Of a DNA stretch of 20,283 bases, positions 7,832 to 15,467 are shown piece after piece (position 1 is the stretch's first letter; every line of letters starts with the position of its first letter). Source of the stretch: CAYLYP01 sp964387795. Lineage in GTDB: Bacteria > Bacteroidota > Bacteroidia > Bacteroidales > UBA7960. The stretch lies in assembly GCA_964387795.1 (NCBI GenBank), contig CAYLYP010000060.1, positions 1-20,283 on the forward strand, written 5' to 3'. The position numbers were made by a program, and so were the translations under genes. The notes beneath the pieces are model-generated. The model ran no database searches. It saw only the letters and a program-made list of their open reading frames with translations, and was not told where the DNA came from.

Positions 7832-8578
7832 ATGGAAAATATAATTAAACTTACGCATCAAAACATTGATAAAGAACACATTTGTTGTGCTATTTCGGAT
7901 AAAAAATGCATTGAAGGCTATGAAGCAAAAAAAGACTGGATCAGAAAGCAGTTGGATGATGGTTATACCTTTAAAAAGCTGGATGTCAGGGGAAAAGTTT
8001 TTATTGAATATACACCTGCAGAAAAAGCATGGGCTCCAATAGATGCCCCCGGATATATGATGATCAATTGTTTCTGGGTTTCAGGCCAATATAAAGACAA
8101 AGGGACCGGGAAAGCGCTTTATATGGAATGCGAGAAGGATTCAAAAGACATGAATGGTATTGTGGTAGTAACAAGCAATAAAAAACAACCGTTTATGTCG
8201 GACAAAAAGTTTTTTCTGAAACAGGGATTTAAGCAATGTGATAGTGCGCAACCCTATTTTGAGCTATTATATAAACCTTTAAAAGAGGGAGCCCCAGTCC
8301 CCACATTTAAATCAGTTGCAAAACAAGGTGAATGCGATATAAAAGAAGGCCTGGCGGTTTATTATACCAATGCCTGCCCATTTACCGAGTATTATGTAGC
8401 AGAATTAGAGGTAACTGCATCAATAAAAGGCTATAAAATCACCACTGTTAAAATAGACAGCCGCGAAAAAGCGCAGGAGCATTTTGTCCCTCATACCATA
8501 TATAGTATTTTTAAAGACGGGAAGTTTGTTACGCAGCATATCCTGAACGAAAACTATTTTGATAAGTTTATCAAATAG
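7832..8578 (+). CDS. YoaP-type GNAT acetyltransferase with thioredoxin-like tail
   Basis: The 248-residue protein has a GNAT-like N-terminal domain (about residues 1-150) with a plausible acetyl-CoA loop, QYKDKGTGKAL, at 86-96. A C-terminal YoaP-like domain (about 170-248) follows. The tail contains YYTNACPFTEYY with Cys182 in a CPFT motif and a VPHTIYSIFKDGKFV segment with Pro220 where thioredoxin folds carry their cis-proline. Only one cysteine of a CxxC pair remains. Overall length and layout resemble Bacillus YoaP. The substrate is unknown. It is the second gene of a unit with the GyrI-like protein, which suggests handling of a small molecule that one protein binds and the other modifies. 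Confidence 0.8.
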   Translation: MENIIKLTHQNIDKEHICCAISDKKCIEGYEAKKDWIRKQLDDGYTFKKLDVRGKVFIEYTPAEKAWAPIDAPGYMMINCFWVSGQYKDKGTGKALYMECEKDSKDMNGIVVVTSNKKQPFMSDKKFFLKQGFKQCDSAQPYFELLYKPLKEGAPVPTFKSVAKQGECDIKEGLAVYYTNACPFTEYYVAELEVTASIKGYKITTVKIDSREKAQEHFVPHTIYSIFKDGKFVTQHILNENYFDKFIK

Positions 8579-8752
8579 TATAAAAATCCTATTGGGATAA
8601 AAAATATAACAATAAAACAACCATATTGAAATAATTCATATATTAGCGTTCTTAAGAAATAAAATAAAAAAACAAGACCATTAAAAGTAATCTTTGTCAA
8701 ACAAGTTACTTATGATGCCTTGTTTAAAACCAAACCTTAAAACAAAACTAAT

Positions 8753-8938
8753 ATGAGCAAAGATTTTCAGAACCAGGCACAGTGTGGCGCAATCTATGGC
8801 TTAGGCCTTATTGGTGCAGCCATCTTCTTTATTTCAAAAGCAGCAACCTTTTGGTTGGGTGTAGTTGGCTTCCTTAAAGCATTGGTGTGGCCAGCCTTCC
8901 TTGTGTATGAGGCTTTTAAGTATCTTAGTCTTCAATAA
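8753..8938 (+). CDS. Small conserved-looking membrane protein
   Basis: The 61-residue protein has two hydrophobic helices (about residues 12-30 and 34-55) separated by a short turn, with a polar start (MSKDFQNQAQCG) and an aromatic end (VYEAFKYLSLQ). The pattern, including FLKALVWPAFLVYE, resembles small uncharacterised membrane proteins I recall from several phyla. That pattern is the reason to treat this short reading frame as real. It stands alone, with 174 bp upstream and a nested hairpin downstream. The leader contains a small hairpin (AAACAAG 8699-8705 with CTTGTTT 8719-8725). The function is unknown. Confidence 0.7.
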   Translation: MSKDFQNQAQCGAIYGLGLIGAAIFFISKAATFWLGVVGFLKALVWPAFLVYEAFKYLSLQ

Positions 8939-9016
8939 AGATGAAACACCCTCAATGCTTTAGGAAAAGCCTGATTCGGATTTTCGTTTTAGGAAGGCAT
9001 TAAAGGATCAACATTT

Positions 9017-9076
9017 TTAATGATTAAAGAGCCAATCCAAAAGCAAAGATTTTTGCTTTTATCACTTAATCATTAA
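9017..9076. terminator. Nested hairpin between convergent genes, probable bidirectional terminator
   Basis: An inner 9-bp hairpin (AAAAGCAAA 9039-9047 with TTTGCTTTT 9052-9060, 4-base loop) sits inside an outer perfect 11-bp inverted repeat (TTAATGATTAA 9017-9027 with TTAATCATTAA 9066-9076). It lies between the plus-strand small membrane protein gene and the minus-strand nitroreductase gene. The A/T-rich arms supply T-runs in both directions. Confidence 0.6.
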
Positions 9077-9118
9077 TAATCACACGAAGCCCTTTGCATC
9101 TATTCTTTAGCATTGAAA

Positions 9119-10045
9119 TTAATTCTTCAGGTCAGGCGTATCGCTGGCAAAGCTGCGCCTGATACCTTTTTTGAAGTTGTATTTGGCGTAACCGAAGATA
9201 ACAAACAAACCTTCCCTTGATGTTCCTTTAATACCATACTTTTCCCTTAGCAGGCGGGCTTTTTTCCCGTTTTGAATTAGGGGATGGATCCCACCCAGCA
9301 TACAGGTTCCCAGTCCCAACGACTCAGCAGCAATCATAGCATAGGTAGCAGCCACGATAGGATCAGCAGGGTCGGTATATGCAGAGCCATAAAAATACAT
9401 TGCCAGGGGAGCATCATAATTCACAAGGTTTTTACCTTCTTTCATGCCTTCCGTATAAACTTTAAACAGAGGCTTTACAAATCCTTTGAACATCTCGTCA
9501 TTAGCTTTTCCCCAAAAAGGCTTCATAAGGGCAAGAAACCATTTAGAAACAAACCACTTCATGCCTTCCAGATAATCGCAAAAGTCTTTTGCAAAAGCAC
9601 GCGTATTATCAAGACCATCCAAAATCAATACGTTCACATCCGAAGGCGGCAATCCCATAGGGGCAGTACGTGCTGCTTCCATAATTTTGAATATCTTTTC
9701 AGGTTCTATCGCATTATCCTTAAAATATCTGACACTCCTCCTTCTTTGATATAAAGCCATAAGCTGACCATAATCAGCTACATTTTCCTTTGGGGGCAGA
9801 TCAAATAAATCTGCGGGGGACATTGTCCTTCCGTGTATTTCTATTGCCCCTTTAGGGCAGATTGCCATGCAATGCCCGCAGGCAATACACCCAAACACAG
9901 CATTTTTGCTTTCAATCACTTTTTCATTTTTCAGTTCCAGGCTAAAATCAGTGCATACTGAAACACATAAACCACAGCCATTGCAAAAATCCTCATTTAT
10001 TTGTATCCTGGCATTTTCTTTTGTCCTTGATGTTGGGATAGCCAT
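9119..10045 (-). CDS. Ferredoxin-nitroreductase fusion protein
   Basis: The 308-residue protein joins a 2[4Fe-4S] ferredoxin domain to a nitroreductase domain. The cluster ligands are C21, C24, C27, C31 in the first motif (CNGCGLCVSVC) and C53, C56, C59, C63 in the second (CIACGHCMAICP). The flavin-binding nitroreductase part (about residues 95-300) starts with RRRSVRYF at 101-108 and contains AAESLGLGTCMLGG. Such fusions are common in anaerobes and are thought to pass electrons from the clusters to an FMN-dependent reductase. The substrate is not predictable. No signal peptide is present. The gene is alone on its strand. A weak promoter-like pair, TTTC-N18-TACCTTTT, lies upstream on the minus strand (10074-10103). 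Confidence 0.9.
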   Translation of the reverse strand: MAIPTSRTKENARIQINEDFCNGCGLCVSVCTDFSLELKNEKVIESKNAVFGCIACGHCMAICPKGAIEIHGRTMSPADLFDLPPKENVADYGQLMALYQRRRSVRYFKDNAIEPEKIFKIMEAARTAPMGLPPSDVNVLILDGLDNTRAFAKDFCDYLEGMKWFVSKWFLALMKPFWGKANDEMFKGFVKPLFKVYTEGMKEGKNLVNYDAPLAMYFYGSAYTDPADPIVAATYAMIAAESLGLGTCMLGGIHPLIQNGKKARLLREKYGIKGTSREGLFVIFGYAKYNFKKGIRRSFASDTPDLKN

Positions 10046-10415
10046 GCTCGTTTATTTTTTAAAAGTTTGAACCAAAAGGTAATAACGTAATTAAAAATAG
10101 AAAGTATAAATATCTCCATTTATTTTTTATAAAGGAACAAACGCCCTTCTTTTATTTTGGGAATAAAGAAATGGGTGAATAATAACAATTGAAAGAGCTA
10201 ATATTTAATAATTTCATTTTTAAATATTTACATTTTACTTAATACATTAATAAATATCATTGGATTTGAATGAAAAAAAATCATTTTATCAATTATCAGC
10301 TGTGTATCCTATACCAAACATTAATTAATCAGACGAATTAAAAATTAATGTTACTTTTTTAGTTTGTTTTTACTTTTATCGTATATTTGTATCGAATTCA
10401 TAAGTTATCGTTTGT
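10046..10415. other. Divergent intergenic region
   Basis: This very AT-rich 370-bp gap lies between the divergent nitroreductase and TetR genes. It contains the weak minus-strand promoter candidate near 10074-10103 and the better plus-strand -7 element at 10382-10389. I see no gene, RNA or strong hairpin in the rest. Confidence 0.6.
10363..10389 (+). promoter_or_regulatory. Putative promoter of the TetR-led operon
   Basis: TATATTTG at 10382-10389 is an exact TAnnTTTG -7 element. The nearest TTTG (10363-10366) is only 15 bases upstream, shorter than the usual 17-20. The -7 element overlaps the first of two related sequences, ATCG(TATA)TTTGTAT at 10378-10392 and ATCGTTTGTAT at 10407-10417. That arrangement could let the TetR protein repress its own promoter. 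Confidence 0.4.
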
Positions 10416-11006
10416 ATGACAAAAAAACAACTTGCAAAGAAACAACAGGATATAATAAATGCAGCAAGGGAGCTCTTTTGGAAACATGGCTTTAGGAGAG
10501 TAAGCATAGAAGAGCTTTGTAAAAAAGCAGGAGTAAGCAAAATGACCTATTACCGTTTTTATCCAAACAAGATAGAATTGGCCAGGTCAGTTTTTGACCA
10601 GATTGCAGAAATATCAATAGAGCAGTTTAAACAAATCATGCACTCAGATATAAAGCCCTCAGAGAAAATCAAACAAATGGTCATGTTGAAAATGGATGGA
10701 ACAAAAAATATCAGCAAGGAGTTTCTTATGGATTTTTATGTGAGCAATGAGTTTGGTTTAAAAGATTATATAGAAGCAAAAACCCAGGAGATGTGGAATA
10801 TAACAATCAATGAGTTTAAAGAGGCACAGGAAAAAGGATGGTTTAGAAAAGACCTTAAAATGGAATTCTTCTTTATCCTTAGCCAAAAGTCATACGAATT
10901 GGTTGCCAACGAACAATTGCTTCAGATGTATGACAACCCACAAGACTTGATTATGGAAATAACAAACTTTTTTACCTATGGCTTAATCCCCCGTAATGAG
11001 GATTAA
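10416..11006 (+). CDS. TetR-family transcriptional regulator
   Basis: The 196-residue protein has the standard TetR N-terminal HTH (about residues 10-56: ARELFWKHGFRRVSIEELC, then AGVSKMTYYRFYPNK) and a helical C-terminal ligand domain with no recognisable specificity. It is the first gene of a plus-strand run, with only short gaps, that encodes a beta-barrel, an ABC transporter and a LolA-like protein. TetR proteins usually repress adjacent transport genes until a ligand binds, so local control of this operon is likely. Related direct repeats over the -7 element and the start codon are candidate operators. Confidence 0.92.
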   Translation: MTKKQLAKKQQDIINAARELFWKHGFRRVSIEELCKKAGVSKMTYYRFYPNKIELARSVFDQIAEISIEQFKQIMHSDIKPSEKIKQMVMLKMDGTKNISKEFLMDFYVSNEFGLKDYIEAKTQEMWNITINEFKEAQEKGWFRKDLKMEFFFILSQKSYELVANEQLLQMYDNPQDLIMEITNFFTYGLIPRNED

Positions 11007-11118
11007 AACCAACAACTAAAATATGCAGGCATTGCACCTTCAAAGCCAACAAACCCCTAACGGGCACAGCAATTCAGACACCCAAACCAAAAAAAAAAAC
11101 AAAAAAACAAAGTACAGG

Positions 11119-12261
11119 ATGACAACAAAAGTATTTTTCTTGTTAATAATCATTGCTGCGGTCATCACTAATCCTTCAATAGCACAGTATAAGATAAAGT
11201 TTTCGGGGCAGGCTTCCGCTTATACCCTGTATCACTTTGAAGATAAAACACCATTGTGGGCAGGAGGGCGTTATATTCCACAACTAAATTCAAAATTCAA
11301 AGCAACAGAGAAAACATTTATTGATTTTGAAGCATCTGCCAACATTTATGGGAACATGGGTATCCGTCCGTTTGACAGCCTCTCGGCAGATGGAAACATT
11401 AAACCCTATCGTTTATGGGCAAGGTACTCTGGTGAACAGTTTGAAGTAAGACTGGGTTTGCAGAAAATCAATTTTGGTTCAGCCAGCATACTAAGGCCAT
11501 TAATGTGGTTCGACCAGATGGATCCGAGAGACCCTCTTCAAATTACAGATGGTGTTTGGAGCCTGTTGGGACGATATTATTTTCTTGACAATACAAATGT
11601 ATGGTTATGGGGTTTATATGGCAATAAAGAAGCAAAGGCATGGGAAGTTGGGTCAACAGACCAAAGCATGCCTGAGCTTGGAGGGCGGATACAAACCCCG
11701 GTTCCGGGAGGGGAAGCAGCGTTTTCGTATCATTTCAGGAAATCAGATTTAAGCGGGTTGAACCCTTTGGTCCCGGGAATTGATAAAATCCCGGAACACC
11801 GATTTGGTATAGATGCAAAATGGGATGTTGAAATAGGTTTTTGGGCAGAGGCCTCGCTCACCCATAAAAGCAAAGACGCAGGGCCTCTCAACAACACCAT
11901 AATGGCCAATATCGGGGCTGATTATACCTTCAATGTCGGATCAGGTTTATCTGTTATAGCTGAACAACTTTTTGCATCAACAAGTGAAGAAATTTTTGAA
12001 TTTAATTCAGGAATCACTTTCTCTGCGCTCTCATTAAACTATCCACTTTCAATCTTTGATAATCTGAGTGCTATTGTATATTTCGACTGGAAAAACAAAA
12101 ACCCCTATAATTTCATTACCTGGAAAAGGCAATATAACCAATTTTCATTTCACCTGATGGGATTTTGGAATCCCGAACAATTTAGTTTGCCCCAACAGGA
12201 GAATGCCGGCCTACTATTTTCAGGTAAAGGGATACAATTCATGATTGTTTTTAATCATTAA
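11119..12261 (+). CDS. Predicted outer-membrane beta-barrel protein
   Basis: From ATG 11119 the protein has 380 residues. It begins with a clean signal peptide (MTTKVFFLLIIIAAVITN, cut near SIAQ), which is why I prefer this start. The alternative ATG at 11023 adds 32 mostly polar, lysine-rich residues in front. The mature protein is rich in alternating, aromatic strands (YRLWARYSGEQFEVRLGLQKINFG; later FWAEASLTHKS and SAIVYFDWKNKNPYNF) and ends in FMIVFNH, consistent with a porin-like barrel. It lies between the TetR gene and the ABC ATPase gene, which starts 5 bases after its stop. It could be the outer-membrane exit or acceptor for the transporter. I could not place it in a named family. 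Confidence 0.75.
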   Translation: MTTKVFFLLIIIAAVITNPSIAQYKIKFSGQASAYTLYHFEDKTPLWAGGRYIPQLNSKFKATEKTFIDFEASANIYGNMGIRPFDSLSADGNIKPYRLWARYSGEQFEVRLGLQKINFGSASILRPLMWFDQMDPRDPLQITDGVWSLLGRYYFLDNTNVWLWGLYGNKEAKAWEVGSTDQSMPELGGRIQTPVPGGEAAFSYHFRKSDLSGLNPLVPGIDKIPEHRFGIDAKWDVEIGFWAEASLTHKSKDAGPLNNTIMANIGADYTFNVGSGLSVIAEQLFASTSEEIFEFNSGITFSALSLNYPLSIFDNLSAIVYFDWKNKNPYNFITWKRQYNQFSFHLMGFWNPEQFSLPQQENAGLLFSGKGIQFMIVFNH

Positions 12262-12266
12262 AAAAA

Positions 12267-12989
12267 ATGACAAACCCTATGGAACAAGCGTTTATTATTC
12301 AAACCACCCAATTGAGCAAACATTATCCCGCCGGGAACGGGACATTTACAGCACTCAACAAAGTAAACCTTACTTTTGGAAAGGCAGAGTTTGCAGGATT
12401 GGTGGGGCCAAGCGGGTCGGGGAAAACAACCCTGCTCAACATCATCGGTTCACTGGACAATCCATCGGAAGGAGAAGCTATTGTAATGGGACAAGCCGTA
12501 TCATCACTTACCCATAAACAATCGGCTGAGCTAAGGAACATACATATAGGCTTTATCTTCCAGACCTATAACCTCCTCCCTGTATATACTGTCTTTGAAA
12601 ATGTTGAATTTGCTTTATTATTACAAAAAAACACCTTTGCACAAAGGAAAAAAGCGGTGATGGAAGCCCTTGATTGGGTTGGCCTTGTGGATAAAGCAAA
12701 GTCAAAACCGGCACAGCTATCGGGAGGGGAATGCCAAAGAGTTGCTATTGCCAGGGCAATGGTAAAACGTCCTGCATTGGTGCTGGCCGATGAGCCATCT
12801 GCCAATCTGGATGCCCGCAACTCCCATCACATACTCCAAACAATGAAAAAGCTAAACAAAGAGCTTGGCACCACATTCATCTTTGCCACCCATGATGAAA
12901 AAGTAATGCAATATCTTGACAGGATCATATACCTGAAAGATGGGGCAGTTGAAAAGGATGAAGCAGTTTTTGAAACCACAACACACTAA
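12267..12989 (+). CDS. ABC transporter ATP-binding protein, LolD/MacB type
   Basis: The 240-residue protein carries all ABC ATPase motifs: Walker A GPSGSGKTT (residues 47-55), Q-loop Gln99, signature LSGGECQR (151-158), Walker B LVLADEP (171-177) with Glu176, and H-loop His209 in ATHDEK. The order and the ADEPSANLD form match the LolD/MacB/FtsE group that works with FtsX-type permeases. The cysteine in the signature, where Gln is usual, is a small oddity. Met5 at 12279 is another possible start. The next gene starts 4 bases after its stop, so the two are translated from one message. Confidence 0.95.
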   Translation: MTNPMEQAFIIQTTQLSKHYPAGNGTFTALNKVNLTFGKAEFAGLVGPSGSGKTTLLNIIGSLDNPSEGEAIVMGQAVSSLTHKQSAELRNIHIGFIFQTYNLLPVYTVFENVEFALLLQKNTFAQRKKAVMEALDWVGLVDKAKSKPAQLSGGECQRVAIARAMVKRPALVLADEPSANLDARNSHHILQTMKKLNKELGTTFIFATHDEKVMQYLDRIIYLKDGAVEKDEAVFETTTH

Positions 12990-12993
12990 ACCC

Positions 12994-14163
12994 ATGTTAG
13001 CAATTAAACTGGCATTTAAAAACCTATTTGGAGCAGGTCTTAGGACCTGGCTCAATGTAGCAGTGCTTTCCCTGGCTTATGTAGTGATGGTTTTTTTCAA
13101 TGGGATGCTCGATGGCTGGAATGCACAGGCCAAACGTGATACCATTGATTGGGAAATCAACCAGGGCCAGTTTTGGCACCCGCTATACGACCGATTTGAC
13201 CTCCTTAGCCTCCAGGACGCCAACGCCCCTCTTTCCGGGCAAATGAACCAATTAATTTCAAAAGGATGGCTTAGCCCACAGTTACATGTTCAGGGAACTA
13301 TTTATCCACAGGGCCGGATGCTCAACATCATCATTAAAGGAATTGATCCTTCCCAAAACCTGATTAAACTCCCGACATCCCTCCTATCCGACACCTCAGC
13401 TTTTATCCCGGCAGTGATAGGAAAACGATTGGCAAAACAAACAAAGCTAAAACAAAACGACAATGTCCTCGTTCGTTGGCGCGACAAAAACGGAACTTTT
13501 GATGCCAGAGAAATTAAAATTGTTGAGGTTTTTGATTCAAATATGCCAACCATCGACAATGGACAAATCTGGATACCCCTGAAAAACCTCCAGCAAATGA
13601 CAGGACTTGAGAACCATGCTACTTTATTGGTGGCTTCGGCTGAAGCACCTAAAGAAAACATTGAAAACTGGCAGTATAAAAGTCAGGACTTTTTAATGAG
13701 CGATCTGGAAGAAATTATTGCTACCAAAAAGATTGGTTCTTCAATAACATATATCCTCTTACTCACCATCGCCTTGCTCGCCATCTTCGACACCCAGGTT
13801 TTATCCATTTTCAGGCGACAAAAAGAAATTGGGACTTATATTGCATTAGGAATGACACGCTGGCAAGTGGTTAAGATATTCACTATCGAGGGTAGTGCCC
13901 ATAGTATCCTGGCCTTACTTTTGGCAAGCCTTTATGGGATACCGCTATTATTATTGCTTAACCGAACCGGAATACCAATGCCCCCTGTTGCTGATGACAC
14001 AGGTATTTCAATAAGCGATAAGATCATCCCGGCTTATAGTGCCGGCATGCTAATCTCCACAATCCTGCTGGTAATCATCGCAGCTACCATTGTTAGCTAT
14101 TTCCCAACCCGCAGGATTTCAAAACTTAAACCTACTGATGCACTTAAAGGAAAAATGCAATGA
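12994..14163 (+). CDS. ABC permease 1, FtsX/LolC/E-like
   Basis: From ATG 12994 the protein has 389 residues. A longer frame open from 12940 would overlap the ATPase gene by 50 bases and add a charged tail, so I chose 12994, which is 4 bases after the ATPase stop. One N-terminal span (about residues 14-35) is followed by a large periplasmic region (about 40-245). A C-terminal FtsX domain with three spans comes last, containing FRRQKEIGTYIALGMTRWQV, the cytoplasmic loop that contacts the ATPase, and ending SYFPTRRISKLKPTDALKG. This four-span MacB/LolC/E layout extracts or pushes substrates from the outer leaflet of the inner membrane rather than importing them. The gene overlaps the second permease gene by 4 bases (ATGA). 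Confidence 0.9.
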   Translation: MLAIKLAFKNLFGAGLRTWLNVAVLSLAYVVMVFFNGMLDGWNAQAKRDTIDWEINQGQFWHPLYDRFDLLSLQDANAPLSGQMNQLISKGWLSPQLHVQGTIYPQGRMLNIIIKGIDPSQNLIKLPTSLLSDTSAFIPAVIGKRLAKQTKLKQNDNVLVRWRDKNGTFDAREIKIVEVFDSNMPTIDNGQIWIPLKNLQQMTGLENHATLLVASAEAPKENIENWQYKSQDFLMSDLEEIIATKKIGSSITYILLLTIALLAIFDTQVLSIFRRQKEIGTYIALGMTRWQVVKIFTIEGSAHSILALLLASLYGIPLLLLLNRTGIPMPPVADDTGISISDKIIPAYSAGMLISTILLVIIAATIVSYFPTRRISKLKPTDALKGKMQ

Positions 14164-15434
14164 TAAAGTTTTTATTAAAAGGCATAATAAATGACAGGAG
14201 CAGGAGCCTGCTCCCCATTATAGTGGTAAGCCTTGGCGCCATGCTCACAGTTTTCCTTAGTGGCTGGCTCAAAGGCATCATTGGCGATTCCATTATTATG
14301 AGTGCCAACATCCAAACAGGCCATGTTAAAGTTGTAACAAGGGCTTATGCAAAAGAAATGGGCCAAAATCCAAACGACCTTGCTATTTTAGATGCAACAA
14401 GCCTGATTGAAAAACTTCAGTCAGATTATCCACAAGCAGAATGGGTAATGAGGACACGTTTTGGCGGTCTGATAGACTTCCCTGATGAATCGGGAGATAC
14501 AAAAGCACAGCGGCCGGCAGCCGGGTTTGCTTTTGATTTGCTTTCGCCCGGCTCAAAAGAAGCTGAGCGTTTTAACCTTCAAAAATCAATTGTTGAAGGA
14601 AACATACCCTCCAAACAAGGCGAAGCATTATTATCAGCAGACCTTGCCAACCAATTAAAAGCCAAAATCGGGGATTCTTTTACCCTCTTTGGCACTACTA
14701 TGGATGGAGGAATGGCATTTTATAATTTCACCCTCACGGGAACAGTAAAATTTGGGACACCTGTACTTGACAAAGGAGCATTAGTGGTAGATATAACAGA
14801 TGCACAGGCTGCACTAGGTATGGATGATGCTGCGGGAGAAATACTTGGGTTTTTTGGCTCCCACAATTATGATGAAGAGGAAGCCGATAAGGTAATGAAA
14901 AGCTTCAATGCCTCTTATGCAAATGATACGGATGAATATGCACCCGAAATGCTAAGTCTCAGACAGCAGGAAGGGATGGCCCAATTGTTGGATTATTCAA
15001 ATGCAATGGGAGGTGTTTTTATATTTGTGTTTGTCCTTGCCATGTCAACAGTATTATGGAACACAGGCCTGCTTGGCGGATTACGCAGATATAAGGAGTT
15101 TGGGATAAGGCTTGCACTTGGGGAAGAGAAAAAGCATATTTACAAAACCCTTATCTACGAAGCATTGCTAATAGGATTTATTGGCTCTGTCGTTGGATCA
15201 CTGGCAGGATTAGGGATAAACTATTACATTTATGTTGTAGGCATTGACATTTCAGGAATGATGCCAAATGCCTCAATCATGATGCCCAGCGTTATGCGGA
15301 CAGCCATCACTCCCGACTCTTACTATATTGGCTTTATACCCGGCCTGTTTTCAATGGTACTTGGCAATGCCCTTTCCGGAATAGGGATATACAAAAGGCA
15401 AACTGCCAGCCTCTTTAAAGAACTTGAAGTTTGA
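14160..15434 (+). CDS. ABC permease 2, FtsX/LolC/E-like
   Basis: The 424-residue partner permease has the same plan as permease 1: an N-terminal span (about residues 17-40), a large periplasmic domain (about 45-280), then three spans. Its ATPase-contact loop reads RRYKEFGIRLALGEEKKHI. It ends with a short cytoplasmic tail, KRQTASLFKELEV. Start and stop overlap with permease 1 (ATGA at 14160-14163) points to translational coupling, and the pair probably forms a heterodimer with two copies of the ATPase. The periplasmic region differs clearly from that of permease 1, as in LolC versus LolE. The LolA-like gene follows after 33 bases. Confidence 0.9.
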   Translation: MIKFLLKGIINDRSRSLLPIIVVSLGAMLTVFLSGWLKGIIGDSIIMSANIQTGHVKVVTRAYAKEMGQNPNDLAILDATSLIEKLQSDYPQAEWVMRTRFGGLIDFPDESGDTKAQRPAAGFAFDLLSPGSKEAERFNLQKSIVEGNIPSKQGEALLSADLANQLKAKIGDSFTLFGTTMDGGMAFYNFTLTGTVKFGTPVLDKGALVVDITDAQAALGMDDAAGEILGFFGSHNYDEEEADKVMKSFNASYANDTDEYAPEMLSLRQQEGMAQLLDYSNAMGGVFIFVFVLAMSTVLWNTGLLGGLRRYKEFGIRLALGEEKKHIYKTLIYEALLIGFIGSVVGSLAGLGINYYIYVVGIDISGMMPNASIMMPSVMRTAITPDSYYIGFIPGLFSMVLGNALSGIGIYKRQTASLFKELEV

Positions 15435-15467
15435 TAACAAACAATATCTGAAATAATTTTTTTAAGC

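Noticed and set aside
8585..8600. Small hairpin after the acetyltransferase gene (ATCC-TATTG-GGAT) as a terminator
   Set aside because: The stem is only four to five base pairs and the following sequence has A-runs rather than T-runs.
9284..9754. Plus-strand frame of 156 codons inside the nitroreductase gene
   Set aside because: It is antisense to the ferredoxin-nitroreductase, whose motifs are intact. The composition is rich in His, Arg and Ser, as expected of a shadow frame.
12245..12517. Plus-strand frame of 90 codons overlapping the start of the ABC ATPase gene
   Set aside because: It is an out-of-frame shadow of the ATPase, which carries an intact Walker A in the other frame.
12940..12993. 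Upstream start for permease 1 within the ATPase gene
   Set aside because: It would overlap the ATPase gene by 50 bases and add 18 charged residues. ATG 12994 gives a normal FtsX-type N-terminus 4 bases after the ATPase stop.
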